From NCBI GenBank assembly GCA_033026295.1, contig CM065182.1, forward strand, positions 11,284,001 to 11,348,000: 64,000 nt of DNA. The letters run 5' to 3'. The notes beneath the pieces are model-generated. The model was not told where the DNA came from and searched no databases. It worked only from the letters and a program-made list of their open reading frames with translations. The translations under genes were made by a program, and so were the position numbers. The stretch comes from Channa striata. Its lineage: Eukaryota > Chordata > Actinopteri > Anabantiformes > Channidae. This document shows, one piece after another, positions 50,201 to 58,617 of this stretch (position 1 is the stretch's first letter; the number at the start of each line of letters is the position of its first letter).

Positions 50201-53200
50201 AATTGTGACTAAATCGTCCAGCGGGGGAAAATTTGGTGGTGGTGTAAATAGTCACTAGAGCACCAAATGTGGATTAATCTGCAGCTGAAAATAGTTCCCC
50301 ACAAATACCCCATTATCTCCTCTTTCAGAAGCACTAGCTACAAACTACGTGCCAAGCTGTTTAAGGAAATGAAACTAATATATTTGTGACCTGCTTTAAA
50401 ACATTTACTTCTGAATTGATGGGCTTGGAGCTAAAAGCTATAAACAGGAATAACATGCCAGAAAATTCTAAGATATTGCAGTGTTGGTTTAGTCTTTTAA
50501 TGGGATTTGTTGACAATAAGGAAAGATATACACAAATGCCTTATCGTTTGGCATGTTATGTTGCTAACATGCTCACTTTGGCATGTTGGTGTTATACAAC
50601 AGTACAGCTATAAAAACACAAATGCTTATCTATTTATCTAGTGCTTTAAAATGTAATGGCTCATAAAACTGAAATAAAATTACCATTACAATTAACAATC
50701 ACTTTGTTTAAAAATGATCATAGAGTGTCAACAAAGGCCTTGCCAAAAAAAAAAAAGAAAAAAAAAAAAAGAAACATTAAACTTGCATCTGGAACATCTC
50801 TCAATGACAATGGGGATGTGATGTAATTCTGTATGAATCACATTTTCAATCTTTCCTAATTGTATTACTGTAACGCTAATGAGCTGCCTGCAGGATTTGT
50901 TAAAAGATGTGTTATCTCAAACAAGGCATGGTGGCTCATCTACATTAGCCTGAACAAATAGATGGAAGAGCAGCCGTTAGCGCAACAAGCTGGCATGGGA
51001 AAGTCATTTGGGACATGAACGGTAATGGTTTATCAGTCAGTTGGACGTAGTTTGATGAAGGAACCAGACGTTTAATAGGCAGATGGTATAGGCTGCCTTG
51101 ACTGGTGGCCACTTATTAAAAATATTTTCTATGGTAGTTTGCTGAAGAGGAGCTGGAAACGACTGTAGTGGCAAGTGGCTAAATTATGGTCTGAACCCAG
51201 TGACTTTTTAAAACTCACTTAACTTTCATGAAAGCCTGTCCTGATGTGTTATCTACTCATGTCAAACACTATAATCATAATGCTGTGAACACATCCCACA
51301 TGTCTGGATTAGAGCATTTCTAACAAAACTCCAAAACTGCGGACAGAGTTCTTGTAGCAGTGTTAAAGCATCATTTACCGTTTGACGATGAAGCGGATTC
51401 CATGGCGCTCATCCAAGATGCGTTTGAGTTTGGGGACTCCATAGGTGCAGGGTCTCTTGAAGGGGATCTGGTCAGGGATGCCTATGATCTCGACAGCCCC
51501 TGGATCACAGGCTATTTTGCGATAGGGGACAGGCACCATGTGATCTAAACCCAGGGCCTCAGCTGGAGGTGGAAAACAGACAACAAACAGACTTCTAAGT
51601 ACGAGATAGCAATATAATGAATTATTTTAATAAATTTCAGTTTTTGTTTTTACCAGTGTGAAAACTGATTAAATTGAAAAATTCCTCTGCTGACATTCAG
51701 CGGCAGCACTACAAGTTTCTGAGGTTATGACAGTAACGTCCTCTGTCTCCATTTCCTCAGAGAACCAGAGCATGTGTTAGCCTTGCTAGCCAACAATCTG
51801 GGGTAATGGCCCCATCAGTCAGGTGGACATAACATAATAAAACCAAATAAACGGAGTTATTTTTACCTTAGTGATATGGAAACAGCAGAAATCTCACCTC
51901 CTCTCTCTGTCATTGTTTTACATTAAAAGAAAGTTACTGTGTCTCTATAAAAGCTGTAGCCTAGCCACCTGTTAGCAACAGCTTTAATGCTACGTAAGGG
52001 TGTTTTTTACTCTTCTTGATACCCTTATTAATATACAAACCATAATTTGCATACAAAAATGCTCCCTAAAGTAAGATGCACGTGAAAGTGTACAGAATGG
52101 CTCATGACATCTCCACCAGTGTTCCTTAGAGCTCAGTTCTCAGACCTTATAATTTTTTCTTCTGACATTTGCTACATCACTTGGCTCTGTAATCCACTCA
52201 TACAGCTTTTTCCTGTCATTGCTATGGCGATTTTCTTTTCATTGTCTCATCACGCATTTCTGCCTATCTTTCTGAGATCTCTGCCTGAGTAAGAGACAGA
52301 GATCTTCAACTTAGTCTCTCTAAGACAGATGTTGCCCAGTTCCCAGCTGGATTTTCAATACAACAACTGTCAGCAATTGTCCCCATTTAGTCTGCCAGAA
52401 ATCTGCTGGGTCATCACTGACAACCAACTGAACATTACTGACCACATCTGTGCAGATCTGCCCTCTGCAACATCACAAAGACTAGAGCCTAGCTTTCTGC
52501 ATAAGCAACCCAACTCACTGTGCTGGGTATGGCCATGCATGCACAACCAAACTTTCCCAGACAATGATCAGCCAATGAGAACATATATCAAACTGCTGTC
52601 CTCCACACTAGCTCCCAGTAGCCACCTGCATCAGTTTCAAACCTCCAACTGGTTAACTGAAAAACACTCACCTACCTAAACACACAATTCCTCCCACCCA
52701 CTGCACTCTGTCAGTGAATGGCATGTGGTGGTCCCTTCATAACATACACAGCATCACAACAAAGCTCTTTAGATCAGTGGTCCAACCATGATGGAATGAG
52801 ATACGAAACTCAAAAGTTGTTAAAAACAGAACTGCAACTTACATTGCACTTTTAATTCAAACCTAAATGAAAAACTTCCTAACTCTCCTATTTTGTATTG
52901 TCTGTTATAAAACAGAGTTATGACAGTAACAGGAAGATTACTTATCATCTTAGCACTTTGCCTTAATGTTTTCTACTTGACGTGATTTTTTACTTGCATT
53001 GTAAGTGTTTGCCAAATTACAGGTGAATGAAAAATTAAACTTTAAGGGAACGGTAATTGATGTGGGGCCCTTGGATTAAAAAAAAAACATAAATCATGGA
53101 TACAGGTTCTATGAGCTATAATGAGGAAAAGCTTTATTCTCCCAATTTGTGCAAACTGCTGGTAAACAAACAGCAGCTACAGTGAAAGTATAGTAATTGC

Positions 53201-56200
53201 AGCTTATTGCTTTGAGGCAATTTTAAATTCTTTTATATAATTTGAGAACAATTACAATTATTACAATTATAACCAGCTGTATTTTCCTCACATTTAGCTC
53301 TTCATTCTGTGTAGGAATTCATGGTATACTCTGGTTAAACTCTGAGTTTTAAGTATCACTGAGGAAAACATGATAAAACAAAAGCACTGACCTCAATCCA
53401 TCAACATCCATAGACACGCAGAGAATCATCACTGAGCATAAACAACTGCATGAGGAGGCAGCTATACCTTTCTAAATTTTACCCTATATATAAAGCTGAG
53501 GCTCAACAAAATGCAAGATGAGGGGTTTGTCTCACCATATCTGCTGTTGAATAAGATCTGAACGCATTCTCTCAGTGTGTTGATGTCTTCAGTTTCTCGA
53601 ATAAATGAGTCCCATTTTTCTGCAAGAAAAGAAATATACAAAAACAAAATAGCTCCTGTAAACACTGTATGTACAATGCGAGTTCACTGAAGCTGCAACA
53701 TTTAAATGAAAGTTTTTTCACTGTTTTGTTTAAGATCTGAAATTACTCTCAATCTACTCAAAGCCAACTTAATAAATCTATGCAATCTTCTTAAAGGATT
53801 ACTGTTGACATGTTATTGGCTTATCCCTTAATGGTTAAACATCAGAATAGTTAGTCTTAATTCAGTAAACAATGCTTGGCTACTGTACATGCCAGTCTGA
53901 AAATCCAAGCAGGACACAAGAGAGTCCTCTGAGACTGCAGATTTTTAAGGAATTACCTTTATGACATCTTAAAATCCAACAGAGATTTTGAGTTATGTTT
54001 AGATAATTTGAAGGGCCAACACAAAGCCATACACAGACAGACAACCATTCACACGTATGGTTATTTTGGAGTGACTAATCAACCTAACATGCGTGTCTTT
54101 GGACTAAGCGGGAGGAAACCGGAGTACCTGCAGAAAACCCACGTACGCATGGAAAGAACATGTAAACTCCATGTAAAAAGGACTCAGAGGGATGCAAACC
54201 TGCATCCTTCTAGCTGTGAGGCTATTACCTGATTTTTCATGGACTATGGAGAAGAGCAGCCTCTTGGAGATATGGACACCTGGAGGGCTCTGTCCCTGCT
54301 CACCAGGTACTCTTGTTGTCTCATCTGAAAAGAAAAGACAAATATACTGTATATTTTCAGTGATGGGCAGAAATGTTCACAGTTGTCAGTTATTTGATTC
54401 CCTAGCATTCAGTATTACTTGGCTTGATTAATTACCTGTAAAGACTGAAAATTACAAGGATAAAGAATAAAAACATTTTTCCAGGTTGTTGTATATAGTG
54501 TTTTTTTACATTCAAAAACAAGTGAACACAGTTTAATATTTGTATCTGTAGGTTAAATGATTCCTTTAGCGAAATGATTATTTCTAGGAAATGTGCTTTT
54601 AAGGTAAAGTGATGCTTTAAATATAATCATCAGTGGCATAAAAACCTGACTTCGCACAACACTGCTAAATTTACCACTTTGCTATGAACACTGCAGCTGT
54701 ACACTGAAACGCCTTATTCTTGCAGATTTTACTTTATATTATTATTATTATGATCATTACTTCATATGTCGTGTCTCCAGAATTTTACCTCTTTTTACAA
54801 AAGCAATGTTTGGAAATTCACCCAATAAAATAGTCAGTGTTTGATTTTCAACTCTTCCTACAATAACATGTATTCAATGATAGTATTAATAGCATATAAA
54901 TCGTACTAGCCTTATGATTATGTTTCATTGTTGAAACTTCCTTTCCAAACCAAACACACTTACCGTTGCCAGCGCAGTCCTTGACAGATGTGTTCTTGTC
55001 TGTTCCTGCTGTCCAGCTGCCCAGTCTGTCCTTGCCCAGGTTGAGGAGGGACATGGGTTTGAAGTCCAGCTTGCCATCTGGGTGAGGTTTGGAGGACATG
55101 GGCATGCCATACAAGAAGTTTGATAGAACAGAGTTGCTGGAAGTGGCAGGACTTGACGACGTGACTACCTGGGGAGTAGTCTTCCCTGGGCCATGGCTGC
55201 TCGGTGTCATGACAGTGGTGGAAGAATTGTGATTAACATCAGTGCTGGACTTGGTTTCTCGAGACAAATCTTCTGCTGGCCTGGGCACAGAGGCAAAATC
55301 AGAATCAAGGAAAGAGTAATGGCAAAAGGTTCTACTGAATCTTAACCCAAGTATCTGATCTTTTTGGAGGGTTTACATTTATCACAGCTTGAAGCAGAGC
55401 TTTTTGTTTGCCAACTGTATCACTTGCCAAGGCTTTTTTTTTTTGCCATGGCACAAAGTGTACTTGCTGCTGCAGTTTAAAGTATGTAACAAAATACATA
55501 AAATGCATGAAATCAGATGATGGTGTGTCTGCATGACAGATTCTTTAATATCTAAATCAACCTTTTCTTCTGGTGATATGTTCTCTTTACATTTAGTACT
55601 TTAATTTTCAGGTAAATGAAATGGCAAACAGCCTTACACCAATTTGAGTACGTCGTAATTGTTGTCACACTTTTCACTTTCAGCTTCATTTGTAGAGTGG
55701 TTGAAAGAAAAAACCTCCAATTTGTTGCTGACAGTATTAGTTACAGTAATATGTGTTGCTGATGCGGCAAACACATAAAGTTGAAGAGTGCCTTCAAAAT
55801 TCATTTGCTTTAGAGCAGAGCAGGGTTTAAGTAAAACTGAAGTGAAAGCAAATTACTTGGAATATTAACATTTTTTACGGTTTAATGTGTACCATTTAGG
55901 CAGTCAGAAAGTGATACAATGAAGCTTTATTGAAATACAAACACGCGATGCTCCTTTAAAGAATATGAGAAAACACTATCACTGGTCCTCATCAAGTTTT
56001 TTATATAAATGTTAAATCCTACTATGAGGCAAACAAGTTCTGAAAAGACTAACATGTAACCTGAGAAAACCTTTCCAGCCAAAATCCCCAACTTATTCAC
56101 TACAGCCTGTCTGCTACCAATAACTAACTACTGAAGATGCCAAGGCAGTTTTGAGCTTCCAGCCGCACACAACTGTGTATCTTTGCAAAGCATCACAGGC

Positions 56201-58617
56201 TGAACTGAAATTCCAAACGTCTTTTTTTCTAATCATTTTGGAGCCATGAGATGTAAAACAGCTGGTTTCATCATCTGATACGAGCATTCAAACAGCAGGC
56301 TCATATGCCAAACAGAAATGTGTTTTTCAGAAACAAACACCATTCATTTCATGAGACTCACCTTTTTACTGTGAATTGGATGCGGTGGCTCTGCTCCAAA
56401 ATCTTCATCAGTGTTTTGGTGTCGTACTCGGAGGGCTTCTTCAGGGTGACTCCTTCAGGCAAACCGTGGGCCAAAACACAACTGGGGTCCTTCTGGATCC
56501 ACTCATAAGGCACAGGGACCAGGCTGCTCTTTCCCAAAGCCTCGCCTACAAACAGCATGAAAATTTTTTTTAAAACACTGTAGCCCAAGACCTGCAACTA
56601 AGTGCTACTGCACAACTGAAAAAAAATTACAATTCATCCTCATTTACGTATGTAGATTAAGAACATGTTTTTACTGTGACTAGTATTGACCTATTATCAA
56701 TAAGAGTAATAATAAAAGAATAATATTAGCTGTGAAAAATGGAATAGGTCACAGACAATAGCCGAAAGCACATCACAGCTGGTGACTCCTTACTGTAAAG
56801 TACAGTGAAGACTTCCTCCACCATCTTCCTCAGAACAAAGATGTTGGATTGAGCCTCTGATGGAGCTCTCGGTTTCCCATGCTCACCATCCTTAGTCAGT
56901 TTGGTGAGATCACCTTCCTGGTCTTTGGTATGGGCATTTGCTGTGGTCAAGTTTTGCAGACATGGCACCCCTAAAGCCAAATAACAAAAGTCACATTCCA
57001 GTAACGCTAAAAATAACAAATGCACAAGATTTCAGATGCTTGTGGCCCCAAATGAAGTACAATATGCTTTCCTCATAGATTTTTCTCCTAATGTTGTTAC
57101 GGTTTTGATGGCAAGGGTTACAAAGAAACAAAAAAACAAGATCAGTGAAGCACATGTTCCTAAAAGTAATGCATATGTCACCTTTTGAAAAATAGTGCTA
57201 TCTAAAATTAATGACCCGTTTGTCTTAAAAGCGTCTGGGTAAAAGCATCTCCAAAAACTGGTGATTGATTGGGCAACATAAAGGACATTTAGTTTAGGAT
57301 TATTTTTTTCTATTTCATAACTAAACAAATAAAAGCTAGTAAAGCTCCTGTTCGCTGTTACAGGCTGGAAATTTGTGTACAAAACCTGATAAAGGTGAAC
57401 AGTATAAAGGAGGGTCACAACCCCGTAAATTGGGGATGTTATTAATAGAGAGGGTCTGAGAACACAATTTGCTGCTTAGTGCAGGTAAAATAACTAAGCC
57501 TCAGCCTTAACAGGTGGAGCTTAATGTCCAACCTTACATACTGTAGTTGTTAAACCCAGAGTGAGAGTTCTTAGAATGTGGGTAAGCGGTGAACTCAACA
57601 ATTTCTTTCCCTCTCACACAAATATTCAGCATCATGACTTACTGTCCATTGACATTATAAAAATAGGGTTAGAAATGAAAACAATGGCATGCCCCATTAG
57701 TCCAGGCATGACCTTGGCTAATGGCATCTATCTTGAACAGATACAACCTGCAGCATCAATTTAAACTTGTCTCTTGCCAAACAAGCGCCTTGCAGTCATT
57801 AGAAGTAAAATATGTGTAATTTTCCTATGTAACTCAAATAACTTTTTTAAATAACGTGAAAAGACAGTTTGTTTATGTATTGTTTTATCTAACAAAGTAA
57901 AAAAATCTGTTAAATAGCAGCTGTCATTTTATATCAAACATAACTGCAAAGGGGCTGCAGCTGTTTAGCAGTCGTGTGATCACAAAACTGCTAAATTCTT
58001 CACCGGCCGCCACAAGGGCATTTTAGGTAAGTGTCAACAATCGTAGCTACTGCATAATAAGAGGTCAATCAAGAATGACTATTGGAAAACAACATTCACA
58101 AAGAAGAGCAGAACTTACGGCAAAACTTGTAAAAGTCTGTTTGGATTTCCCTCCTAGAGTTGAGGAACACTCGGCCCTTTTCTGTGCCGACAGCAATCAC
58201 GCTGTCCTCGTGGACGGTGACACATGCCACCTCGGCATTGAGCTTAGACATTGCCATGCACTGTAAAAGATACAGTCATCATTTACTTTCTAATCTTTAC
58301 AAGAATCTCTGAGGCAGACATTTGTAACTCAAGAATCAATTGAGAAAACTGATTTTACTAGAACTGCCCTCTGAGAGAGAAAAAAGGGTGAGTTCTACTC
58401 AAGTACTAAAAGCAGTTAATCATCTTGACACCACAGACTAATAAGACCCACAAAAAAATCAACACTGTGTGAGAGTTTCTTTGGGATGTACCACAGAGTC
58501 CAGAGCAGACACCAGGCTGGTGAGGATCTCCTGTCTGGCTGACACCAGCGGGACCTGTGGCTCACCCCGGGAGTTTATCCTGATGCCATCGCATGCCAGC
58601 TTCCTCATCTGAGCCAT
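35179..58617 (-). CDS. gtf2ird1: GTF2I repeat domain-containing protein 1 (whole coding span, 26 coding exons)
   Basis: The joined exons encode about 1012 residues; human GTF2IRD1 is about 960. The N-terminal helix carries SALD and SKLNAEVACV. Five I-repeats follow at about 133-210, 356-437, 612-693, 745-827 and 865-941. Then come the basic motif RRKRKR and the C-terminal tail WPMYMVDYSG...VNY. Family knowledge: a nuclear TFII-I relative that binds DNA through I-repeats, regulates transcription, is SUMOylated, and is one of the genes lost in Williams-Beuren syndrome. GTF2I is excluded because repeats 2, 4 and 5 and the tail match GTF2IRD1 motifs (TEDINTLRECVQILFNSRY, NTLREQVQDLFN, VDYxGxNVQ). 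Exon phases agree throughout except for one missing base in exon 22. The most 5' untranslated exon is not certain. Confidence 0.94.
35550..36904 (-). mobile_element. Degenerate Tc1/mariner-type DNA transposon
   Basis: The - strand carries a decayed Tc1-type transposase. The right end (about 36780-36904) retains inverted-repeat sequence with TTTTGTCAGACACTGTA and CACATAAAACCCAATAAAA. The left side near 35570 keeps the inner part (GGGATTTTATGTGACAGGCC), but its outer tip is not recognisable. The copy sits in the last intron of gtf2ird1, in the same orientation as the gene. Confidence 0.88.
35712..36562 (-). pseudogene. Tc1-like transposase remnant
   Basis: Starts MKSKEYVRQVRDKVVEKF and later shows QQDNDPRHTARAT, FLWPSQSPDLNQIEDLWRDL and a final ATKGGSTKY before TGA. 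This is the order of a Tc1 transposase: helix-turn-helix, D and E of the DDE core, C-terminus. Frameshifts and stops split it (for example after VQSW), and the middle is shortened, so it cannot be active. Confidence 0.88.
37363..37466 (-). CDS. gtf2ird1: gtf2ird1 coding exon 25 (nuclear localisation motif)
   Basis: Encodes TDASTSRRKRKRVQESN and ends ISTNQIP. RRKRKRV matches the basic motif of mammalian GTF2IRD1. The long serine run that follows in human is absent here. Flanked by tcttcag and gtgatg. Confidence 0.9.
37561..37598 (-). CDS. gtf2ird1: gtf2ird1 coding exon 24 (38-base small exon)
   Basis: Encodes PFAEICSQACNT, matching PFAEICNDAK of mammals, between ctcactcag and gtaagt. The split glutamine before it (SQLQ) matches as well. 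Confidence 0.92.
38036..38228 (-). CDS. gtf2ird1: gtf2ird1 coding exon 23 (second half of I-repeat 5)
   Basis: Encodes EALGLDRSVVVPYKLIRGSP, SGLPDDIPFRNPNTYD and EKILQAADEITFSIKSQL. GLPDDIPFRNPNTYDI is diagnostic for repeat 5. Flanked by tgtttag and gtgagt. Confidence 0.94.
38778..38854 (-). CDS. gtf2ird1: gtf2ird1 coding exon 22 (first half of I-repeat 5, one base short)
   Basis: Encodes DDDINRMGEKVVLREQVKKL and FN, matching the first half of repeat 5. Family members continue N-(E/K)-K-Y-G. Here a run of five A gives one base too few, and the join to exon 23 goes out of frame. Either a sequencing or assembly slip, or a true frameshift. Flanked by cccaacag and gtaaat. Confidence 0.85.
38937..38984 (-). 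CDS. gtf2ird1: gtf2ird1 coding exon 21 (48-base symmetric cassette exon)
   Basis: Encodes PRRVTLLKKAYASIS between attag and gtgagt. Phase is 1 at both ends. Skipping it joins PKP straight to DDDDINRMGEKV, the form recalled for the mammalian protein, so it is likely alternative. Confidence 0.78.
39094..39122 (-). CDS. gtf2ird1: gtf2ird1 coding exon 20 (29-base small exon)
   Basis: Encodes PFQGLIPKP between ctatccag and gtagga, identical to the mammalian segment after repeat 4. The first base completes the last arginine codon of exon 19. Confidence 0.92.
39892..40159 (-). CDS. gtf2ird1: gtf2ird1 coding exon 19 (complete I-repeat 4)
   Basis: Encodes LSRIDLANTLREQVQDLFN, EALGIKYPVQVPYKRIKNNP, IEGLPPGIPFRKPCTFG and NLERILAVADKISFTIT. 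Repeat 4 lies in one exon, unlike the other four repeats, which are each split over two. Flanked by tctccag and gtggga. Confidence 0.95.
40302..40373 (-). CDS. gtf2ird1: gtf2ird1 coding exon 18 (ends at a GC donor)
   Basis: Encodes LDTKDTAPVTEDTAAISKRA then GFS. The frame into exon 19 holds only if the intron starts GC (CTCAG|gcaggt). The GT four bases further on would break the frame. The resulting GFSECLESKLSRID aligns in length with GFQENYDARLSRID of mammals. Confidence 0.85.
41224..41285 (-). CDS. gtf2ird1: gtf2ird1 coding exon 17
   Basis: Encodes PELLTEQVKQEMPYIPVCDS, matching the RPELLTEGVK segment after repeat 3. VKQE is a second SUMO-type motif. Flanked by tatacag and gtatgt. Confidence 0.9.
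41458..41641 (-). CDS. gtf2ird1: gtf2ird1 coding exon 16 (second half of I-repeat 3)
   Basis: Encodes EALGLPEPAKVPYSKFQMYP, GLPEGISLRRPNCFG and AKLRKIL, ending IQFVIKR. GISLRRPNCFG is particular to repeat 3 of GTF2IRD1. 184 bases, flanked by tccatag and gtaaga. Confidence 0.94.
42679..42759 (-). CDS. gtf2ird1: gtf2ird1 coding exon 15 (first half of I-repeat 3)
   Basis: Encodes VEDIGEMILQLRRQVESLFS and IKY, aligned with LRKQVELLFNTRY. The acceptor could be at catgcag (exon start 42759) or three bases on (42756), a NAGNAG-like choice that would remove one codon. Confidence 0.88.
43308..43361 (-). CDS. gtf2ird1: gtf2ird1 coding exon 14 (linker)
   Basis: A 54-base exon encoding EAQSPSAASQSIRRSSE between tcccacag and gtaggg. 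It has phase 1 at both ends, so skipping it would keep the frame. Called mainly from splice sites and phase. Confidence 0.75.
44231..44450. mobile_element. Very short inverted-repeat element related to the one at 18.3 kb
   Basis: Left end CTGATCAGGTATAACATTAT continues GACCACCTG. On the right, AGGTGGTTCTAATGTTTTGG near 44419 is its imperfect reverse complement. About 0.2 kb, no coding capacity, in the gtf2ird1 intron between coding exons 13 and 14. Confidence 0.6.
45432..45602 (-). CDS. gtf2ird1: gtf2ird1 coding exon 13 (Ala/Pro/Ser low-complexity linker)
   Basis: The codon split with exon 12 restores the VTVPD motif. Then come SMEEPSESVAEPVAAPP, an Ala/Pro/Ser run made by an imperfect GGAGCA-type repeat, and HSMENHA. 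Flanked by tttttcag and gtaaca. The low-complexity run has no clear mammalian match. Confidence 0.85.
45460..45530. repeat. gtf2ird1: Imperfect GGGGGAGCA minisatellite inside gtf2ird1 exon 13
   Basis: Units such as GGGGGAGCA and GAGGGAGCA repeat on the + strand and encode the Ser/Ala/Pro run (SAPSAPPAPSAPPAPP) on the - strand. Lengths are multiples of three, so variation would keep the frame. Confidence 0.85.
47159..47239 (-). CDS. gtf2ird1: gtf2ird1 coding exon 12 (SUMO-type motif)
   Basis: Encodes PLKRIKTEPPDGEIIQVTVP, aligned with the IKIEPEDLDIIQVTVPD segment of mammalian GTF2IRD1. IKTE fits the SUMO consensus (hydrophobic-K-x-E). Flanked by ctacacag and gtaagt. Confidence 0.92.
47332..47375 (-). 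CDS. gtf2ird1: gtf2ird1 coding exon 11 (44-base linker exon)
   Basis: Encodes STSACVSPLADCEA between cctcacag and gtatgt. Only this frame is open, and it joins both neighbours in phase. Confidence 0.78.
47500..47716 (+). mobile_element. tRNA-derived SINE copy
   Basis: The head TTTCTCAGTGGGTAGAGCAG resembles a tRNA A box (AGCTCAGTNGGTAGAGC). The body contains CCCTGAGCAAGACACCCAG and AAATGCAGAGGACAAACTTC, and the end is AATAAAGGTTGCTCTTCTT. This order is typical of a fish tRNA-type SINE with a LINE-derived tail. It lies in the gtf2ird1 intron between coding exons 10 and 11, antisense to the gene. Confidence 0.65.
48320..48446 (-). CDS. gtf2ird1: gtf2ird1 coding exon 10 (linker)
   Basis: Encodes AGKIAREEGKHDLGFTPEDS and a Ser/Pro-rich stretch ending PHSS. 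It is a poorly conserved linker between repeats 2 and 3, called from open frame, matching phases and splice sites (gttgaag acceptor, gtttga donor). Confidence 0.8.
49799..49824 (-). CDS. gtf2ird1: gtf2ird1 coding exon 9 (26-base small exon)
   Basis: Only 26 bases between tattccag and gtaaga. It encodes MFDERIFT, which is conserved directly after repeat 2. Too short for ordinary ORF scans, but phase and identity make it firm. Confidence 0.9.
50744..50774. repeat. A-rich tract
   Basis: About 30 bases of A with isolated G in a gtf2ird1 intron. Other homopolymers of 12 to 15 bases occur at about 9688, 29290, 29317 and 38587. Confidence 0.85.
51379..51562 (-). CDS. gtf2ird1: gtf2ird1 coding exon 8 (second half of I-repeat 2)
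   Basis: Encodes EALGLDHMVPVPYRKIACDP, IPFKRPCTYGVPKLKRIL and HGIRFIVKR. In GTF2IRD1 proteins this is one of the best conserved repeats. Flanked by cctccag and gtaaat. Confidence 0.95.
52095..52690 (+). mobile_element. Eroded LINE reverse-transcriptase fragment (L2/CR1-like)
   Basis: Order and wording fit a fish non-LTR reverse transcriptase: a GVPQGSVLGP-like remnant (52110-52150), a decayed YADD region (GCTATGGCGATTTT, about 52219), RISAxLSDIS-like and LNLSKT-like remnants (about 52250-52330), then VITDNQLNITDHI (about 52412-52450). Stops and frame changes throughout. It lies in the gtf2ird1 intron between coding exons 7 and 8, antisense to the gene. Confidence 0.65.
53536..53619 (-). CDS. 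gtf2ird1: gtf2ird1 coding exon 7 (first half of I-repeat 2)
   Basis: Encodes KWDSFIRETEDINTLREC and VQILFNSRY, nearly identical to GTF2IRD1 and the strongest single mark separating it from GTF2I. Flanked by tcttgcag and gtgaga. Confidence 0.95.
54010..54222 (+). repeat. Interspersed repeat fragment abutting a gtf2ird1 splice donor
   Basis: Contains ATTTTGGAGTGACTAATCAA, CCTAACATGCGTGTCTTTGG, GGGAGGAAACCGGAGTACCT, GAACATGTAAACTCCATG and a terminal CTTCTAGCTGTGAGG. These are landmarks of a repeat common in teleosts; I cannot assign its class with certainty. Its end lies about 6 bases from the donor of coding exon 6 (intron begins at 54228 on the - strand). Confidence 0.65.
54229..54324 (-). 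CDS. gtf2ird1: gtf2ird1 coding exon 6
   Basis: Encodes a Pro/Gly-rich start and VHISKRLLFSIVHEKS, matching VHASKRILFSIVHDKS of mammals. The donor TCAG|gtaata lies within about 7 bases of an interspersed repeat in the intron. Confidence 0.92.
54964..55280 (-). CDS. gtf2ird1: gtf2ird1 coding exon 5 (linker between I-repeats 1 and 2)
   Basis: The largest coding exon (317 bases). It begins PAEDLSRETK directly after repeat 1 and is rich in Ser, Thr and Pro. The SNFLYGMP segment resembles the SFLYSTALP segment of mammalian GTF2IRD1. Both borders are in phase. Confidence 0.88.
56362..56545 (-). CDS. gtf2ird1: gtf2ird1 coding exon 4 (second half of I-repeat 1)
   Basis: Encodes EALGKSSLVPVPYEWIQKDP, HGLPEGVTLKKPSEYD and MKILEQSHRIQFTVKR. 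The 184-base length is shared by the second-half exons of repeats 1, 2 and 3 here, a sign of repeat duplication by exon pairs. Confidence 0.93.
56794..56970 (-). CDS. gtf2ird1: gtf2ird1 coding exon 3 (first half of I-repeat 1)
   Basis: A variable, charged 40-residue lead is followed by FVLRKMVEEVFTVLY, the opening helix of I-repeat 1. Flanked by ggctttag and gtaagg. The serine codon is split with exon 4. Confidence 0.9.
58119..58260 (-). CDS. gtf2ird1: gtf2ird1 coding exon 2
   Basis: Encodes MSKLNAEVACVTVHEDSV, then VGTEKGRVFLNSR and DFYKFC, almost identical in pattern to the N-terminal domain of GTF2IRD1. Flanked by ttttacag and gtaagt. Confidence 0.94.
58492..58617 (-). CDS. gtf2ird1: gtf2ird1 coding exon 1 (start codon)
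   Basis: Encodes 42 residues, starting MAQMRKLACDG and ending ILTSLVSALDSV. The latter matches the leucine-rich N-terminal helix of GTF2IRD1 (xxITSLVSALDSM). An acceptor (cctctgcag) lies 4 bases before the ATG, so transcription starts in a separate upstream exon. Kozak context has G at -3 and +4. Confidence 0.9.

Noticed and set aside
57032..57418. 128-codon hydrophobic open frame on the - strand
   Set aside because: Lies in the gtf2ird1 intron between coding exons 2 and 3, which splice together in phase without it. No known domain.
35179..58617. Assignment as gtf2i instead of gtf2ird1
   Set aside because: Five rather than six repeats, GTF2IRD1-specific wording in repeats 2, 4 and 5, and the GTF2IRD1 C-terminal tail.
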